A DNA stretch of 64,000 nucleotides. Origin: Cycas panzhihuaensis. Lineage: Eukaryota; Cycadophyta. The notes under the pieces were generated by a model. That model made no database searches and was not told the DNA's origin. It saw only the letters and a list, made by a program, of their open reading frames with translations. The stretch lies in NCBI GenBank assembly GCA_023213395.1, contig CM041465.1, positions 249,619,741 through 249,683,740 on the forward strand, written 5' to 3'. Below are positions 1-11,426 of the stretch, piece after piece. The position numbers were made by a program, and so were the translations under genes. How positions within the stretch are numbered: position 1 is the first letter of the stretch; every line of letters starts with the position of its first letter.

Positions 1-1189
1 TGACATAGGGGAACCTTCCAATTTAGGTGCTAAATCTCTTCTATATGCTAAATAAGGTTACAAGGAAACTTCTTGTGAATTTATAAAATGATATTAAGAC
101 TTAGTCTTTGCCTCAAAATATGAATGTCTTGATGGTTTTCTTGTCAAATTATTCTTAGATACTCTTATGGCACAACTCCATTTTGACGTGCTAAAGATAA
201 GCCCCTCTTGTTACCAAGACAATCCTTAATAAGTCTCATACTCTTGATATATTTGAAATTAAAGTTGAAACCAAGCTCATCCCAAAACCTTTCGCTCATA
301 AAGACAAGCCTAAACTTTTGAAGGAACCCAAACCTCTTAAACATGATAAGTTGCTCAACCCTGTCACATTAACACTTTGCAATATAGAATGTAAATTAGG
401 TATCAACAATCAAAATGTTGGACACCAACAAGACTCACCTCAAACTATATTTCTTATTGAAAAATTAATTCCTTCACCTAAAGGATATTGGTCGATGGTT
501 TATATTTCATAGAATGAATAACCATTCTGATGATTATTGCTAGACCTTTCACAAGATAAGGTTTCAAGATTACACACAAACTCAATCCAAATCCAATTTG
601 GATAAACCAATCTATAAGAATCCTTTTCTTGATCACAATAACAACAATAATAGAAGAAGACAACTTTAAATATGAATAATAACAATGCTTTTAAACTTTC
701 ACACCTTTCAAATAAGCAAACCCTTTGTCCAATAATAGGTAAGTAACTCCTTTTAAAGAAGATATCCCTCTTACAAATAAAGGTAAAAGGGTTATTAATT
801 TAGTTAATATTATTGATTCTCACATTGTTGTGAAAAGCTCTTAAAAGTAAATAGGTCTTGGAAGAAGGTTCTTCTTTTTAAAATCCTAAACTACCTACTC
901 TTCCTTAGATTTCCACATGTGGAACATGACTCAATTTTAATTGACCTTTCTTATATAATATTAAGGGTAAATCCTACTCTATGATAGATGCATTACAAAC
1001 TGTTATTGTTAGAATTTTTATATTAGATGTCTATTATTCTTTTCTCAATTAAACTCAATAGCTTTTAGAAGCCTTAGGTATCACTAGAGTAGATCTTAAC
1101 ATAAGAACTTAAACAAGTTATATTAGCTTTGATCCATGAACACTCCTATTGGAAGAATAATGAGTTGAAGACTAATTTTCTCCTTTTTT

Positions 1190-1560
1190 CATTTTAATTA
1201 AGATTGGAGACCTTTATCTTAATTATGCTTTGGTTGATGATAGCTCATCCATTAACATGATGCCCATGTGATTAATGCCTCTATCTGGTATTTAAGCTTA
1301 TGAAGTAGTCTCTTGGAACTGTAATAACTCAAGCACCAAATCTTAAGGGGTAATCATAGTTCGTATTTTAACTAAAGATAAAATAGTTAATAGTGAAATC
1401 ACTCTCACTGAAAAGCATCTTAACTACAATATCTTGTTGGTTCAACATTAGCTTAACCAAATGGAAGCTGTATATTCTTCCCTCTTTGGAGAGCTCAAAT
1501 ATATTCATGAAGGGAAAGTGTGTACCATAAAATATATGAGAATTCATAATTTTCCTTTGA
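1190..1560 (+). pseudogene. Element A retropepsin-like protease relic
   Basis: The + strand reads GDLYLNYALVDDSSSINMMP near 1205-1265, matching the retropepsin pattern of a hydrophobic strand followed by an Asp-centred active site. The usual D-(S/T/N)-G is replaced by DDSSS, so the catalytic motif is damaged. Downstream, a stretch reading LNYNILLVQH, then FGELKYIHEGKVCTIK, fits the flap and C-terminal strand of plant gypsy proteases. Several stops interrupt the frame. It lies upstream of the RT, as expected. Confidence is moderate because the similarity is patchy. Confidence 0.55.
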
Positions 1561-2789
1561 CACAAACTATTCAAAAGTCTCCTCTTGAAATTTAAATCCC
1601 ATCTTTGAGGTTTATACCTTTAGGTTTTGATTCTTATGGAGTCATTCTTTCCAATGAATATGATATTGAGGATGCCTTTGCAAAACTTCCTTTTTGTTCA
1701 ATTATAACTCGATATATTATGTTTTTTATGAAGTTGATCACACACATGGAGTTTTCGCATTCCCTCATTCAATTTTAGATCTTGATACTAATTTCTCTAT
1801 TAAATAAGAGATTGTTGTTGATTCATCTCTCTCTCTTTTTTTTTTTATAGTAATAAAATAGATATCATTAAATTATAAATTTAGATGTAGTACAAGATGT
1901 TAAAGAGCCTAAAGGTCAAGTGGATAGTATCAGAATGAAGATTTTTTAAAAGTTTTTTGTGGAGAGAAGTAAAGTAAGAATTGTGAGACAACCATAACAA
2001 AAAATCCTTCTTTATATACCTAAAAGTCTATTTAAAATATAGGACTATTTTTTGAAAATAAGTTATTGTATGAAATTTTTAAATTTCATGTAAGATAGTC
2101 TTGAGGAGAAGAAACCAAAGATCCATCAAGTGCTAGTGAGATGCGAACCAAATATAAGCCATTGCCTAGATCCTTTTAATTAACCAAGAATGAAGAGGCA
2201 AATGACCATTGTGAATTTTGGTGAAGTCTTGATCTAGGTTAAAGATCTAAAAATCAGTATACCAATGTCTTAGATTGGAGGGCATTACCACTAAATATGA
2301 TTGAAGCTATCATTGTGAGCATTACATACTAGGCAGTAAGATTGGCAATTCATATTCGTTGGTTTACCCTTTGATGATCAAGTATTTCTACTTCTCTTAC
2401 AAGCACCTATTTTAGATGTATAATAAACTTCGAATGGTATTTTTATTAAAAATCCTATGTCATTAAAGAGTATAAACTATGATGACATCTCTCTTATAAC
2501 GATACCACAATAGTTAAGCCATACATATGATATTGATTATTTTGAGAATGATAAAGGATTACAGAGTATATGGATGGATCTTATACAAATCTTCTACCTA
2601 ACCATAATAAGTTAGATTTTCAAAAGTACTTTCATTTATCATCACCTTTATCAATTGGAAAAGGAGTCTTCTCCCCTTCTTATTCATGCCCCTCCTCATT
2701 TTGAGGAAAGTAACATCATGCTTATGGGAGAGAGCACTAATATTAATCTTTTAACTAATGATACTCCTCAGATCAGTAATATTGGAGCA

Positions 2790-3600
2790 AAATGTATACC
2801 TCTTGATATCTAACAATATACTAAACGTTTTAAGGAATTCATTGATATTTTTACTTGAAATTATACTGATATGCTAGGTATTGACCCTAACATTGTTATC
2901 CATACAATTACTATATATCCTGATTCAAAGCTTTCTCACAAAAAATAAAGGCCTATCTGTCTAAAGCTCTCATCTATAGTTAAGAAATAAATAAAAAAGT
3001 CCCTTCATGTAGAATTTATCAAATTCATTGATTATCCTACATGGGTATCTAATATTGTACCTATATCTAAAAAGAATGGAATAATTCATATTTGTTCGGA
3101 ATATTAATAAAGATTGCCTAAAATAAAAAATTTCTCTACCCTTTATTAATTAAATTATTAGAAGATTTCTTGATTTTAAAGTCATGTCTCTTATGGATGG
3201 CTTCATCAATTATAATCAAATAATTGACACAAAATAACTTTTATAATACCTTGGGTACCTTTTATTATAAAGTTATACCATTTGGTCTCAAAAATCCAAG
3301 AGTGATGTATCAATGTGTAATGCAAATTATTTTCCATGATTTTATTAATAAGATTATCGGGGTTTATATGGATGATATGTTAGGCTTTTCTAATAAACAT
3401 GTAGATCATATTAATGATCTTCAGGTCATTTTCACTTGCTTATATAAATATTGTATTTGTCTCAATGTTGTTAACTATATATTTATTATAATAATAGGCA
3501 AGCTTTTGTGCTTTTTTGTCTCACATGACGACATTTGTCTTAAACTTGAAAAGGTTAGGGCTATCTTAGAAATGCCATCCCCTCACATAAAAAAATAGAT
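2790..3600 (+). pseudogene. Element A reverse transcriptase relic
   Basis: The RT polymerised cDNA from the element RNA. From about 2800 the + strand reads a typical N-terminal region (FKEFIDIFT, YTDMLGIDP, then YPTWVSNIVPISKKNG). From 3224 an open stretch contains GTFYYKVIPFGLKNPRVMYQ and the catalytic YMDD box at 3365-3376, both aspartates kept. GKLLCFFVS and KVRAILEMPSP close the thumb/connection. Stops upstream of 3224 and a frame change mean it is not translatable as a whole. The arrangement is unmistakably Ty3/gypsy RT. Confidence 0.9.
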
Positions 3601-4245
3601 TAAATCATAATTAGGATGTCTTGGGTTTCTACAATGTTTCCTTAAGGATTTTACCTTTGTTGTTTATCTTCTTAATGAACTTCTTAGGAAAGACACACCC
3701 TTTATTTGGATGTCAAAAGCCCAACAAGCTTTGGATTAGTTCAAGGAAGCCCTTATGTTTATCACTATTCTCATCCACCATCGCATTGATTGCCCTTTCA
3801 TACTGTATATATTTTCCACCAAAACTTTGTTAGGGGGCATGGTCTCCTAAGAAGACAAGTCAAGTAATGAACATGTTATTTATTTTATCTATCAAACCTT
3901 AGTGGTAGTTGAGCTCAATTATATGCAGATAGAGAAACAATGCATTTCTCTTGTTTTTGCTAAGAAGAAGCTTAGGTATAATCTTTTAGAAAATATTACA
4001 CATATCATAGTCTAAACTAATCCTGTTTGATACTTACTAATAGGGTTAGATTTAATTGGACAATTAGGAAAATGGGCTCTTTTGTTATAGAAATTTGACC
4101 TAGTAATGGTCAATTGTATATCCAAAAAATCATGGTCATAGCTAAGCAATTAGTAGACACGCCCTTACCCAAGCAGGAAAATTGACTTATAGATGATTCA
4201 TTAGTAAACGAATATATTTTCCATATTGATATCACTCAAGTTTGT
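3601..4245 (+). pseudogene. Element A RNase H and connection relic
   Basis: Directly after the RT the + strand reads GFLQCFLKDF, then LLRKDTPFIWMSKAQQALD, the normal start of the gypsy RNase H domain. Around 3870-3990 it reads LVVVELNYMQIEKQCISLVF and then AKKKLRYNLL, the end of the domain. A further stretch (GQLGKWALLL at about 4050-4085) is the tether that follows RNase H in plant elements. Stops occur at several points. Only one RNase H is visible before the integrase starts; see findings. Confidence 0.75.
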
Positions 4246-4259
4246 GATTGGTATAATGA

Positions 4260-5495
4260 TGTTTGCTTCTTGCAAACCCAAGAACTTCGTAGTGATTCTT
4301 CATGTAAGTGTAGACGTAGAATTAGGACTATGAATCGAGACTATGCCCTCATTGATGATGTTCTTTATAAATGCTCTTTTAATGGTGTGCTCTTGAGATG
4401 TCTTAAACTATTAGAAGCCAAAACAACTTTACATGAATGCTATAATAGCATTTGTGGTCGTCACTTTGAGGGACATGCAACTATCCAGCGTATCCTTTGC
4501 ATGGGCTATTATTGGCCCATATCTTTTAAAAGACTCTTATTTTCATGTTCTTAAATGTAAAAAATGGCAAGAGCATAAAAATGTTATTCATCAACCTATG
4601 ATCTCCATTAAGGTTACAATCTCTCCTTGGATTTTTTCTTAATGGGGCTTGAATCTCATTAGAGTTATTACCCTTGTGCTAGTGCTAGTAGGAGGGTATA
4701 AATTCATCCTTACAACTACAAAATATTTTATGAAATGTGTTAAAGATATTATACTTTCCTCTACTATAGGAAAAGCTATAAGTTCTTTTATTTTTAACTA
4801 AATCATTTATCAATTTAGGATTTCTAATATAATTGTTACTGAGAATAGATCCCCATTTTGCAACAAAGATGTTGATTAACTTTATGAAAAATTCCACATC
4901 ACACATAGGACTTCTTCTCCTTAATACCCATTAGCAAATTATCAAGTTGAAGCTTCTAATAAGAATTTGATAAAGATTCTCTCAAGAATAGTTTCTAATT
5001 CTTAACATGACTAGCACATATAATTGTATCCTACTCTTTAGGCTTATAGAACATCCATTCATATTGTTGTTTAGATGATCCCATTCGCACTCATTTATGG
5101 TATAGAAGTAATTCTTCGACTAGAAGTTGAAATCATTTCATTATACATATTATTAAAAGAATTCGCTAATGAGGGCTGGATTCAATAGGACATATTTTAG
5201 AATTGGAACAAATGGATGAAATTAAATTTCAATCTCATAAAAAAATCTTGTCTTTAAGTAGAAAAACTATCTTACTCGTGATTGTAAGTTATATTTAAGA
5301 ATTTTTGTTCTTAGAGATAAAGTCCTTAACTTGGAATATTTACATGATAAACTTCATAAATATTAACCTAAGTAGGTAGGACCATTCATTTTTCTTAAAG
5401 ATTTTAAAAATGGGGCCTAAAGATTTAGTATAATAGAAGGACTCAAGTTTGAAAAGTTTGTCAACTCATAATTCCTTCACAAATATTATGTATGG
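4260..5495 (+). pseudogene. Element A integrase relic
   Basis: The integrase inserted the cDNA into the genome. The HHCC zinc-binding region is at about 4325-4600: DVLYKCSFNGVLLRC, then two histidines in LHECYNSICGRHFEGH, then YYWP. The cysteine pair falls after a frame change near 4540 and the second is now Trp (KCKKW). The DDE core follows (GGYKFILTTTKYFMKCV at about 4690-4740; AYRTSIHIVV and IPFALIYGIEVIL at 5040-5110). The C-terminal domain reads VGPFIFLKDFKNGA at about 5375-5420 and ends in KYYVW near 5495. Many stops, frame changes and lost residues make it non-functional. Confidence 0.85.
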
Positions 5496-5607
5496 TCCAT
5501 CATAAGCCACTTCCTTTACAATAAGAGTAAATTATAGACCTAAAAATTTAATTGCCAAAAAGCATAAACTATGGTAAGTCCCATACACTCCCACATGAGT
5601 ATAAATT

Positions 5608-5610
<3 letters not shown>

Positions 5611-5699
<89 letters not shown>
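5611..5699. repeat. (AT)n microsatellite, about 44 units
   Basis: An almost uninterrupted run of alternating A and T follows shortly after the end of the element A integrase. It produces a spurious Ile-Tyr open frame on the minus strand. The length may be affected by assembly. Confidence 0.98.
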
Positions 5700-5701
<2 letters not shown>

Positions 5702-6230
5702 GAAGTAGCATAAAGGGGATATTCACATCACATATATTGCATATGTATCCTTTTGATGATAAAAAATCTAAATAATATACATGTATAAACAACCTAAAAA
5801 GTGGTACATTAGTATATCATGTTGATGGCCTTATCCTTTCATGTGTATATATATTATATGCTTATATGAGATATCTCACACCCTAGTACTCACAAAGTGG
5901 GTCCATCTCCAACTTATGATCCCCACTTTCTACTCCTAGTTCTTTTTCTAGGTATCTACTACTATCTACTAGATGAACTCATATAGGGGGATGTTATCAA
6001 TAGCTTCTTATATGTAGTAGGTCCTCTTCCTCACGCTCATACACATATGGGAATATAGAATCTAAAGCATGTCTTATCATAATCCCATCAATCATCTCTA
6101 CATTTTCACATAATAGAAAATTTAAGTATTAATTAGTCATTCCATAAAGGTTAAAAAAATATATCAATAAATTCAACTAAAAAATATAAGAAGTAGAAAT
6201 GTTGCATACCATCATCATCACTAGACTCTA
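5700..6230. other. Unassigned AT-rich sequence
   Basis: I see no coding frame, repeat partner or terminal structure here. It could include the 3' LTR of element A, but no second copy is in the window to prove it. Confidence 0.4.
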
Positions 6231-6830
6231 CTTCCACCTAATTAGCCATAATCTCTTAAGATATTATTGATATATTAGGGCTTTCACCATGTCTTTTAGG
6301 CCTTAGACCTCCTTGTCCCTTGGCTTAATTATTGCGACCTCTCCTACCTTATGGTATTTCCCTTATACATCCCTCCCTATAAACTATACCTAAATCCTTA
6401 TTAATTGGGTCCTTCTTACCTAAATCCTAGCATATCTCTGTGTATGGATCTACTATCTTATCTCCTAGTTGTATTATATCCAAGCCAGGGGCATGAACAC
6501 TATTTTTTTGCCTCCTAAATTGGCAAGATCTACTGCACCAGTTCATATTGGGCTCATTAATCTCCAAAAATCCTATCTCCATATAAGGAGTTATATCTAG
6601 AAACTTATCAAATATAATTATGTCTAACTGATGGCATATATTGTTAAGAATTAATAATTCATAGTTTAACTGTACTCTAGTCTTACACCCCCAAATTATG
6701 GTTGTCCATCCCGTTGCACCTACATGTAGTTTTGTCTATGGGTAATCCTAAAAACAAGCATAAGACTAATTATCCTTCATGCTAATGGCATGCTTCTTGC
6801 TTCCATGATCTCACTCACACTCACTCTTAC
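6230..6830 (-). pseudogene. Unrecognised coding relic, minus strand
   Basis: One minus-strand frame reads sensible protein with only a few stops. Running leftward from about 6660 it reads LDIIIFDKFLDITPYMEIG, FLEINEPNMNWCSRSC, then HAPGLDIIQLGDKIVDPYTE near 6500, DLGKKDPINKDLGIVYREG, and a basic Gly/Arg stretch (GRRGRNN, GLRPKRHGE) near 6270-6350. It ends in VEVESSDDDG near 6215. Amino-acid usage (acidic tail, Gly/Arg patch) is unlike random AT-rich translation. I do not recognise the family. A DNA-transposon protein or an old host exon are both possible. Confidence 0.4.
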
Positions 6831-8394
6831 AGGTTCGCTTTTGCTCGAGCCCCAATGACTTACTATAGACTCAATAAGACCACCTCCTCACTAGTACAAG
6901 ACAACCCTAATATCTTCTAAATCTCTCTATATGTAATCATGACATCATACTATCTCTTAAGATAGAAGACATAACAAACTAGATCCTTGTGCCTTACTAA
7001 ATCTACCATCAGAGCACCATCTGTCCATAACTACATAAAGTAGCATGCTTAAAATAGACCACATTATCTCAAAATGACTCTGTTTACATTTATCATTTGG
7101 CTCATTAAAGTAAATAAATATACTTCCAAAGTTTTCCTATTGAATATCTCTTGAAGCATTTGCACAAAAATCATGATATATGTGTCGATTTGTAGTGTTA
7201 CATCAATGAAAAATTAAAAATAAAAAGCAAAAAGGTTAAAATTCTCTCATAAAACTTATGCTACAACTAATATGACCTAATTTTCAATATACAACATGTA
7301 TTTGCCTGTCTTATAAAAAATCTAAAACTCAAAAGATTATCTATATAAATAAAGCTTTGATCAAATAGAGTTATTTAACACTAGTCAATCCCTCAGTTTC
7401 AAAAGAAATAGGAACTGATTTGGTCTTGTTATACCCATTTTTCATGAAAATGGAGACTTAAAGTTATAAATCCCAAAAAACTCTTTAATATCATAAAAAA
7501 CTTAAAAATAAAAAGTTTTAAGTTAGTTTTCTTACCAAATATGGTCTTGTTTATGCCATCATCAAAATTTGGTCTTAATGAAACTGTTTGTACAAGAATT
7601 TGACACTCCTAACTCAAGGTACAAGCAAAACTACTCTTAGAGATCTTCAACACCTATCTTACACAGTATAAATGAATCAAAATTTGTGAGATAAGTAATA
7701 TATATAAATCATTTTTATACTCTACCATGAGCATAGATTAGACACTTACATAACTTTGCTTTTTCATATATATTATTTGTTTACAATACATTTTGCACTT
7801 ACATTTGTGTTTAATATCAAGAAATGAGTTTTTCAATATTGATTCATCGATTGCTATCATTTATGCACTTCATACATTGATATTATAACATGCATCTCAA
7901 GACTTATTTAGAAGATATTCGTGTTTATATTTGAAAGCCCTTATTTTAAATATTGAATTCAAATAGGCTTATAGTTTTTATTCTAATATTCTTCTTAAAA
8001 TTTTCCTTGTTGGTGCTACACTTATCTTTGCTCCTTAGTCATTGCAATGCCTTATTTCCACACATTGGATTAACACTTTGTGCTCTCATTACATTTACTA
8101 GTGTGATCTTTCATAATCTCTACAACATAGGACCACTTAGACTACTTGGTCACACCTTGGCCTTCCCTAATTCAAGTTCAGAATTCTCATTTGATTAGAA
8201 GGCTCTTCAAATTTCTATAGCTTGGATTAATAGGGTTATTATTTGAGGTTTTATTGACTTCATGTTTTGCTAAATATGCATATAGCTAATATACTCTAAA
8301 TGGCATGCATTCTTAAATGGATTGATTTCTTCTCACTCAAATTCAAAGATAATAATCATATACAAAATACAAAGATTATATAAAACTCGTTAAT
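6831..8394. other. Unassigned AT-rich sequence
   Basis: A minus-strand stretch at about 6850-7010 may continue the relic to its left (LMVDLVRHKDLVCYVFYLKR in one frame) but is too short to call. An open frame at 7953-8198 (+) is hydrophobic and Leu/Ser-rich with no motif. I see nothing else. Confidence 0.3.
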
Positions 8395-8744
8395 GGGTTT
8401 AACGGTGATTACTTTCTAGGTTTCATTATCATTCATTAGATTGTAGACTTGTTTTGATATACAAAAAAAAGAGTAATAGCTCTAAAAAGAGAGAGAGAGA
8501 GAAAAAAAGAAAGAGAAAAGAGTTCTCTTATATTTTTTAGCATGTTGATTGGTTCAATAGTGACTAGTTTATGAGTCTCACATTATTATTCATTGAACTA
8601 TTGACCTCTAAGTGACCACACACATGTATGAACACATCCACGGGTTCAATGGTGACTAGTTCATAGGTTTCAGGTTGTCATTCATTGAATTGTAGACTTA
8701 TTTGACTACACACATCACCTTGACCAACAAGTTTAGTGGTGTCT
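8395..8744 (+). repeat. Degenerate tandem array, unit about 90 bp (left part)
   Basis: Units begin near 8398, 8551, 8643 and 8729. Each carries a GGTTCAATGGTGACTAG-like start followed by a TTCATAGGTTTCAG-like segment and TCATTCATTGAATTGTAGAC. A (GA)-rich stretch at 8490-8520 lengthens the first spacing. The fourth unit is cut after its first dozen or so bases by the left LTR of element B. Its remainder reappears at 45929. The array is therefore the pre-insertion target. Confidence 0.7.
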
Positions 8745-9809
8745 TGTAAGGGTTCGACCTTGATTCAACTTGATCTTCTATCTTTCTTGGATATGTTACT
8801 TCTCGAACTATGTATGTATATGAAGTCTCCTACATTCGATAGCCTTGTTCAGATGTAAACTCTTTTCACTTCAAAGCTTTGTTCACCTTATGTAAGGTGA
8901 ATCCTTATTTCGTGTTGGAGGGTGCACTATTTAGTTTTGTTCATTAAGATAAATAGTTTGTTTGTGTTATGTAATGTTACAAGGTGTTACACTTCCTCTA
9001 ACACATTGAATGATGTAATGTCTATATTATTGTAGCTTATATAATATAAAAGCCAACCATATTTCTTGTATGGTTAGTATAGAAGGGGGAGTACATGATA
9101 TGAATAAAGGAGGAATAAGGACACAAAATAAATATAAGGGTAGATGCTAGGTTCAAAGATCCACATAATATCCTTAGGATTCAAGAGCTCAGTTGATAGA
9201 GGCATAAACTTTACAAAGAATGATTTTATTAAGTGGAAGAGTAGGTTTCCAACATTTTAGTAAGTGGTGAATCACAAAAAATAGATATCAAAATAAAAAA
9301 ATATAAGGGTTTGAAGAAAATAGTTTAAGTCTCATTGAGCAAAAGACTCTTCATAACTTCACAAATGGATTATCAAAAGATGAAACCTAGCACATTCGAG
9401 TGTGAAATTATGGAAATAAAGGGAATACCTCACAATCTTACAAATAAACCTATGAGAATAAATAATTTCTTAAAAGCTTGCAAAAATAAGGAGACGAAAG
9501 ACCTACGCCATTCTACTTATGATTCTCTTACTGGTTAACAAAACCACACTAAACTAGCCTTGTTGGAATCATAATAAAAGCACCCAAATATTTGGATAGT
9601 AAGGATCATTAAGAAACTCATAATATGGAGGTATTTTTTGTAAGTTAGACATGGTAGGCAATTGATAGCCATTTTCAAACAGTAATAATTAAAAGCATTC
9701 TATAGCCACCATAGCTCATATTTCCTCCATGGAGCCTTAATGGTGCTAATAGTAAGGAATCTACTAACTCTGAAAAGTAAAAAAGTTTGGATAACAAAGG
9801 TAGTTAATA

Positions 9810-9900
9810 GAAGAGAGGAGACAAATGCAATGATCAAAAGAGAGGAGACAAAGGCAGTGAGCAGAAGAGAGGAGATAAAGGTGGTGAGCAAAGGAGAGCT
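9810..9900 (+). repeat. 27 bp tandem repeat, 3 units, in element B LTR
   Basis: The unit AGAAGAGAGGAGACAAAGGC plus a GTGAGC-like end repeats three times. The same block, diverged, is present in the 3' LTR at about 44257-44345, so it predates insertion of B. Because 27 is a multiple of 3, it makes a chance open frame on both strands. Confidence 0.75.
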
Positions 9901-10364
9901 TAGAGGACTTGGAGAATGCAGAGAACTTGGGTACATTTTTGAAGTTAGTGAAAAAGTAATATGACTCAAGAAGTTTGATTTTCTTTAAGGAAAGTACATT
10001 GTTATGTGGAGAAAAGAAGCTAGAATATTAGATTTAGTTTGATGGTTTGAGGATCATCATTTGTTAAGTAGCTTGCATGAGATTTTATAGCTTAGTAATA
10101 TGACACTAGAGATAAATATCTAATCTAGTTTTGCATACTCATGTTTGGCCATCTATTAATCAACTTATATGAGATTTCCATATCCTAGGAATATTGCTTT
10201 TAGAGGTAATTATATAGATTGCTATTGTATTTTCTAGGTGACTATTACCATCCTGTGAAAGGGCATGATTAGATTATGCTATGAATGTGTGATAGAACTG
10301 CTACTTTAATCCTATTGGACTACTTGATTGGTGCTAAATTATAGCCTGGTTATTTTTATATATA

Positions 10365-10620
10365 TGAGGATTGAGTGAGTGCCGTATATTTTGTTTATAT
10401 AGTTTGAGATAAGGTTGAGTGAGTCCCCTATGCTTTGGTTATACAATTTGAGATAGAGTTGAGTGAGACCCTATACTCTAGTTATACAATTTGAGATAGG
10501 GTTGAGTAAGTCCCTTAATCTCTAGTTATTTTTACATGCACAAGGGTTAAGTAAATCCCCTTTGATTAATTTTACATGCATAAGAGTTGAGTGAGTCCCC
10601 TCTAGTTATTTTCTATGAAT
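10365..10620 (+). repeat. 44 bp minisatellite, about 6 units, in element B 5' LTR
   Basis: Each unit starts with AGGGTTGAGTGAGTCCC followed by TATGCTCTAGTTATACAATT and a GAGAT end. The last units change to a TTTTACATGCATGAG variant. The 3' LTR has about 7 units at 44818-45120, so unit number differs between the two LTRs and explains much of their length difference (2668 against 2734 bp). Confidence 0.85.
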
Positions 10621-11414
10621 GAGTAAATGCTCGTATGGTATGGATTGCTACTTTATGCTTAGATAGGTTGTATGGTATGAAACACACTCCTTATATATAT
10701 AAGAGCTAGTGATCATACATGTAGTTGAGTGTGGCATGAAACATCTTCATGTGTTGCGAAGTATAAGACACGTGTGGTCAGTGTAAGGTAGTCTAATAAG
10801 ATTGATCAAACAAGGATCCATATATGGTATGGAATTTCTAGTTATATTTTGAAGAATGAGTAAAGTGTGGAAATATGAAATATCATAACTAAAAATAAAA
10901 TATTATAGTAGTGATTGAAAGATTGTAGCAGTAACTATTTATATATTTGTATTCTAAAGAAGTATTCTGTAAAGAGGGATAGTTAGGGATTGAGTAAAGA
11001 GTGAATTACTAGCATTGCAATATTTGTATCATGTACTCTAGCTTAGAGGTGATTTCCTACTCAAGATTTTGATTGGTTGGGTATTGAACCTATTTGAGTA
11101 ATTTGGTGGGTTCTTCCCCTTTGTATGTATTACTTATACACTGTCTCATTGGAGAATATAAAACTATAATCTCTTTTATTTTTTCATATGCTATTATAAG
11201 CAAAGAAATCTATTTATAAGTGTATGAGCACCCCTATTCACTTGGATTTATTGCATTCTTTGGGCAAAGGTTTCTAGTGTGCATGTATTATTTTGATTTC
11301 AAATTTCACAATTTTAAATTTTAGACAATTTGATACTGCCTTGTTGAGTAACTCAAGTGAGTTCCGTTGAGGTGAAGTCATGACCACCTTATATTTTAGA
11401 GGGGCTATGACAAT

Positions 11415-11426
11415 TGATATTAGAGT
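11415..11426 (+). other. Element B primer-binding site (initiator tRNA-Met)
   Basis: TGATATTAGAGT lies two bases after the LTR end. It differs from the canonical complement TGGTATCAGAGC at three positions, all G-to-A or C-to-T. This fixes the LTR boundary and the + orientation of the element. Confidence 0.75.

Larger units (their letters stand above)
1..5495 (+). mobile_element. Element A: decayed Ty3/gypsy retrotransposon, 5' end outside window
   Basis: Domains run protease, reverse transcriptase, RNase H, integrase on the + strand, the order of Ty3/gypsy elements. Every domain carries stops or frameshifts, so the element is dead. The first 1.1 kb is AT-rich with short open stretches (for example 318-512) and is probably gag or a gag-PR linker, but I recognise no motif there. 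Stretches 1600-1760 and 1850-2760 are PR-RT linker with nothing identifiable. The pol reading ends near 5495 with an integrase C-terminus finishing in KYYVW. No LTR pair is visible: the 5' LTR lies left of the window and I could not delimit a 3' LTR. The RT and integrase wording resembles the plant non-chromovirus (Tat-like) lineage; this placement is inference. Confidence 0.85.
8745..11412 (+). repeat. Element B 5' LTR
   Basis: It begins TGTAAGGG and ends CTATGACA, directly before a primer-binding site. Homology to 43195-45928 is continuous across the length (for example the GGAAGAGTAG and CATCTATTAAT blocks), at about 78% by hand count on one 190-base stretch. It contains two tandem-repeat blocks (a 27 bp unit near 9810-9900 and a 44 bp unit near 10365-10620). 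Short open frames inside it (9335-9538, 9700-9969) are not conserved as protein. Confidence 0.8.

Noticed and set aside
5532-5792. 86-codon minus-strand open frame
   Set aside because: It is mostly alternating Ile-Tyr produced by the (AT)n microsatellite; not a gene.
9700-9969. Overlapping open frames on both strands in the B LTR
   Set aside because: They arise from a 27 bp tandem repeat whose length is a multiple of three; the frame is broken in the partner LTR.
10365-10620. Satellite centromeric array
   Set aside because: Only 6-7 units and located inside an LTR, with a matching block in the other LTR.
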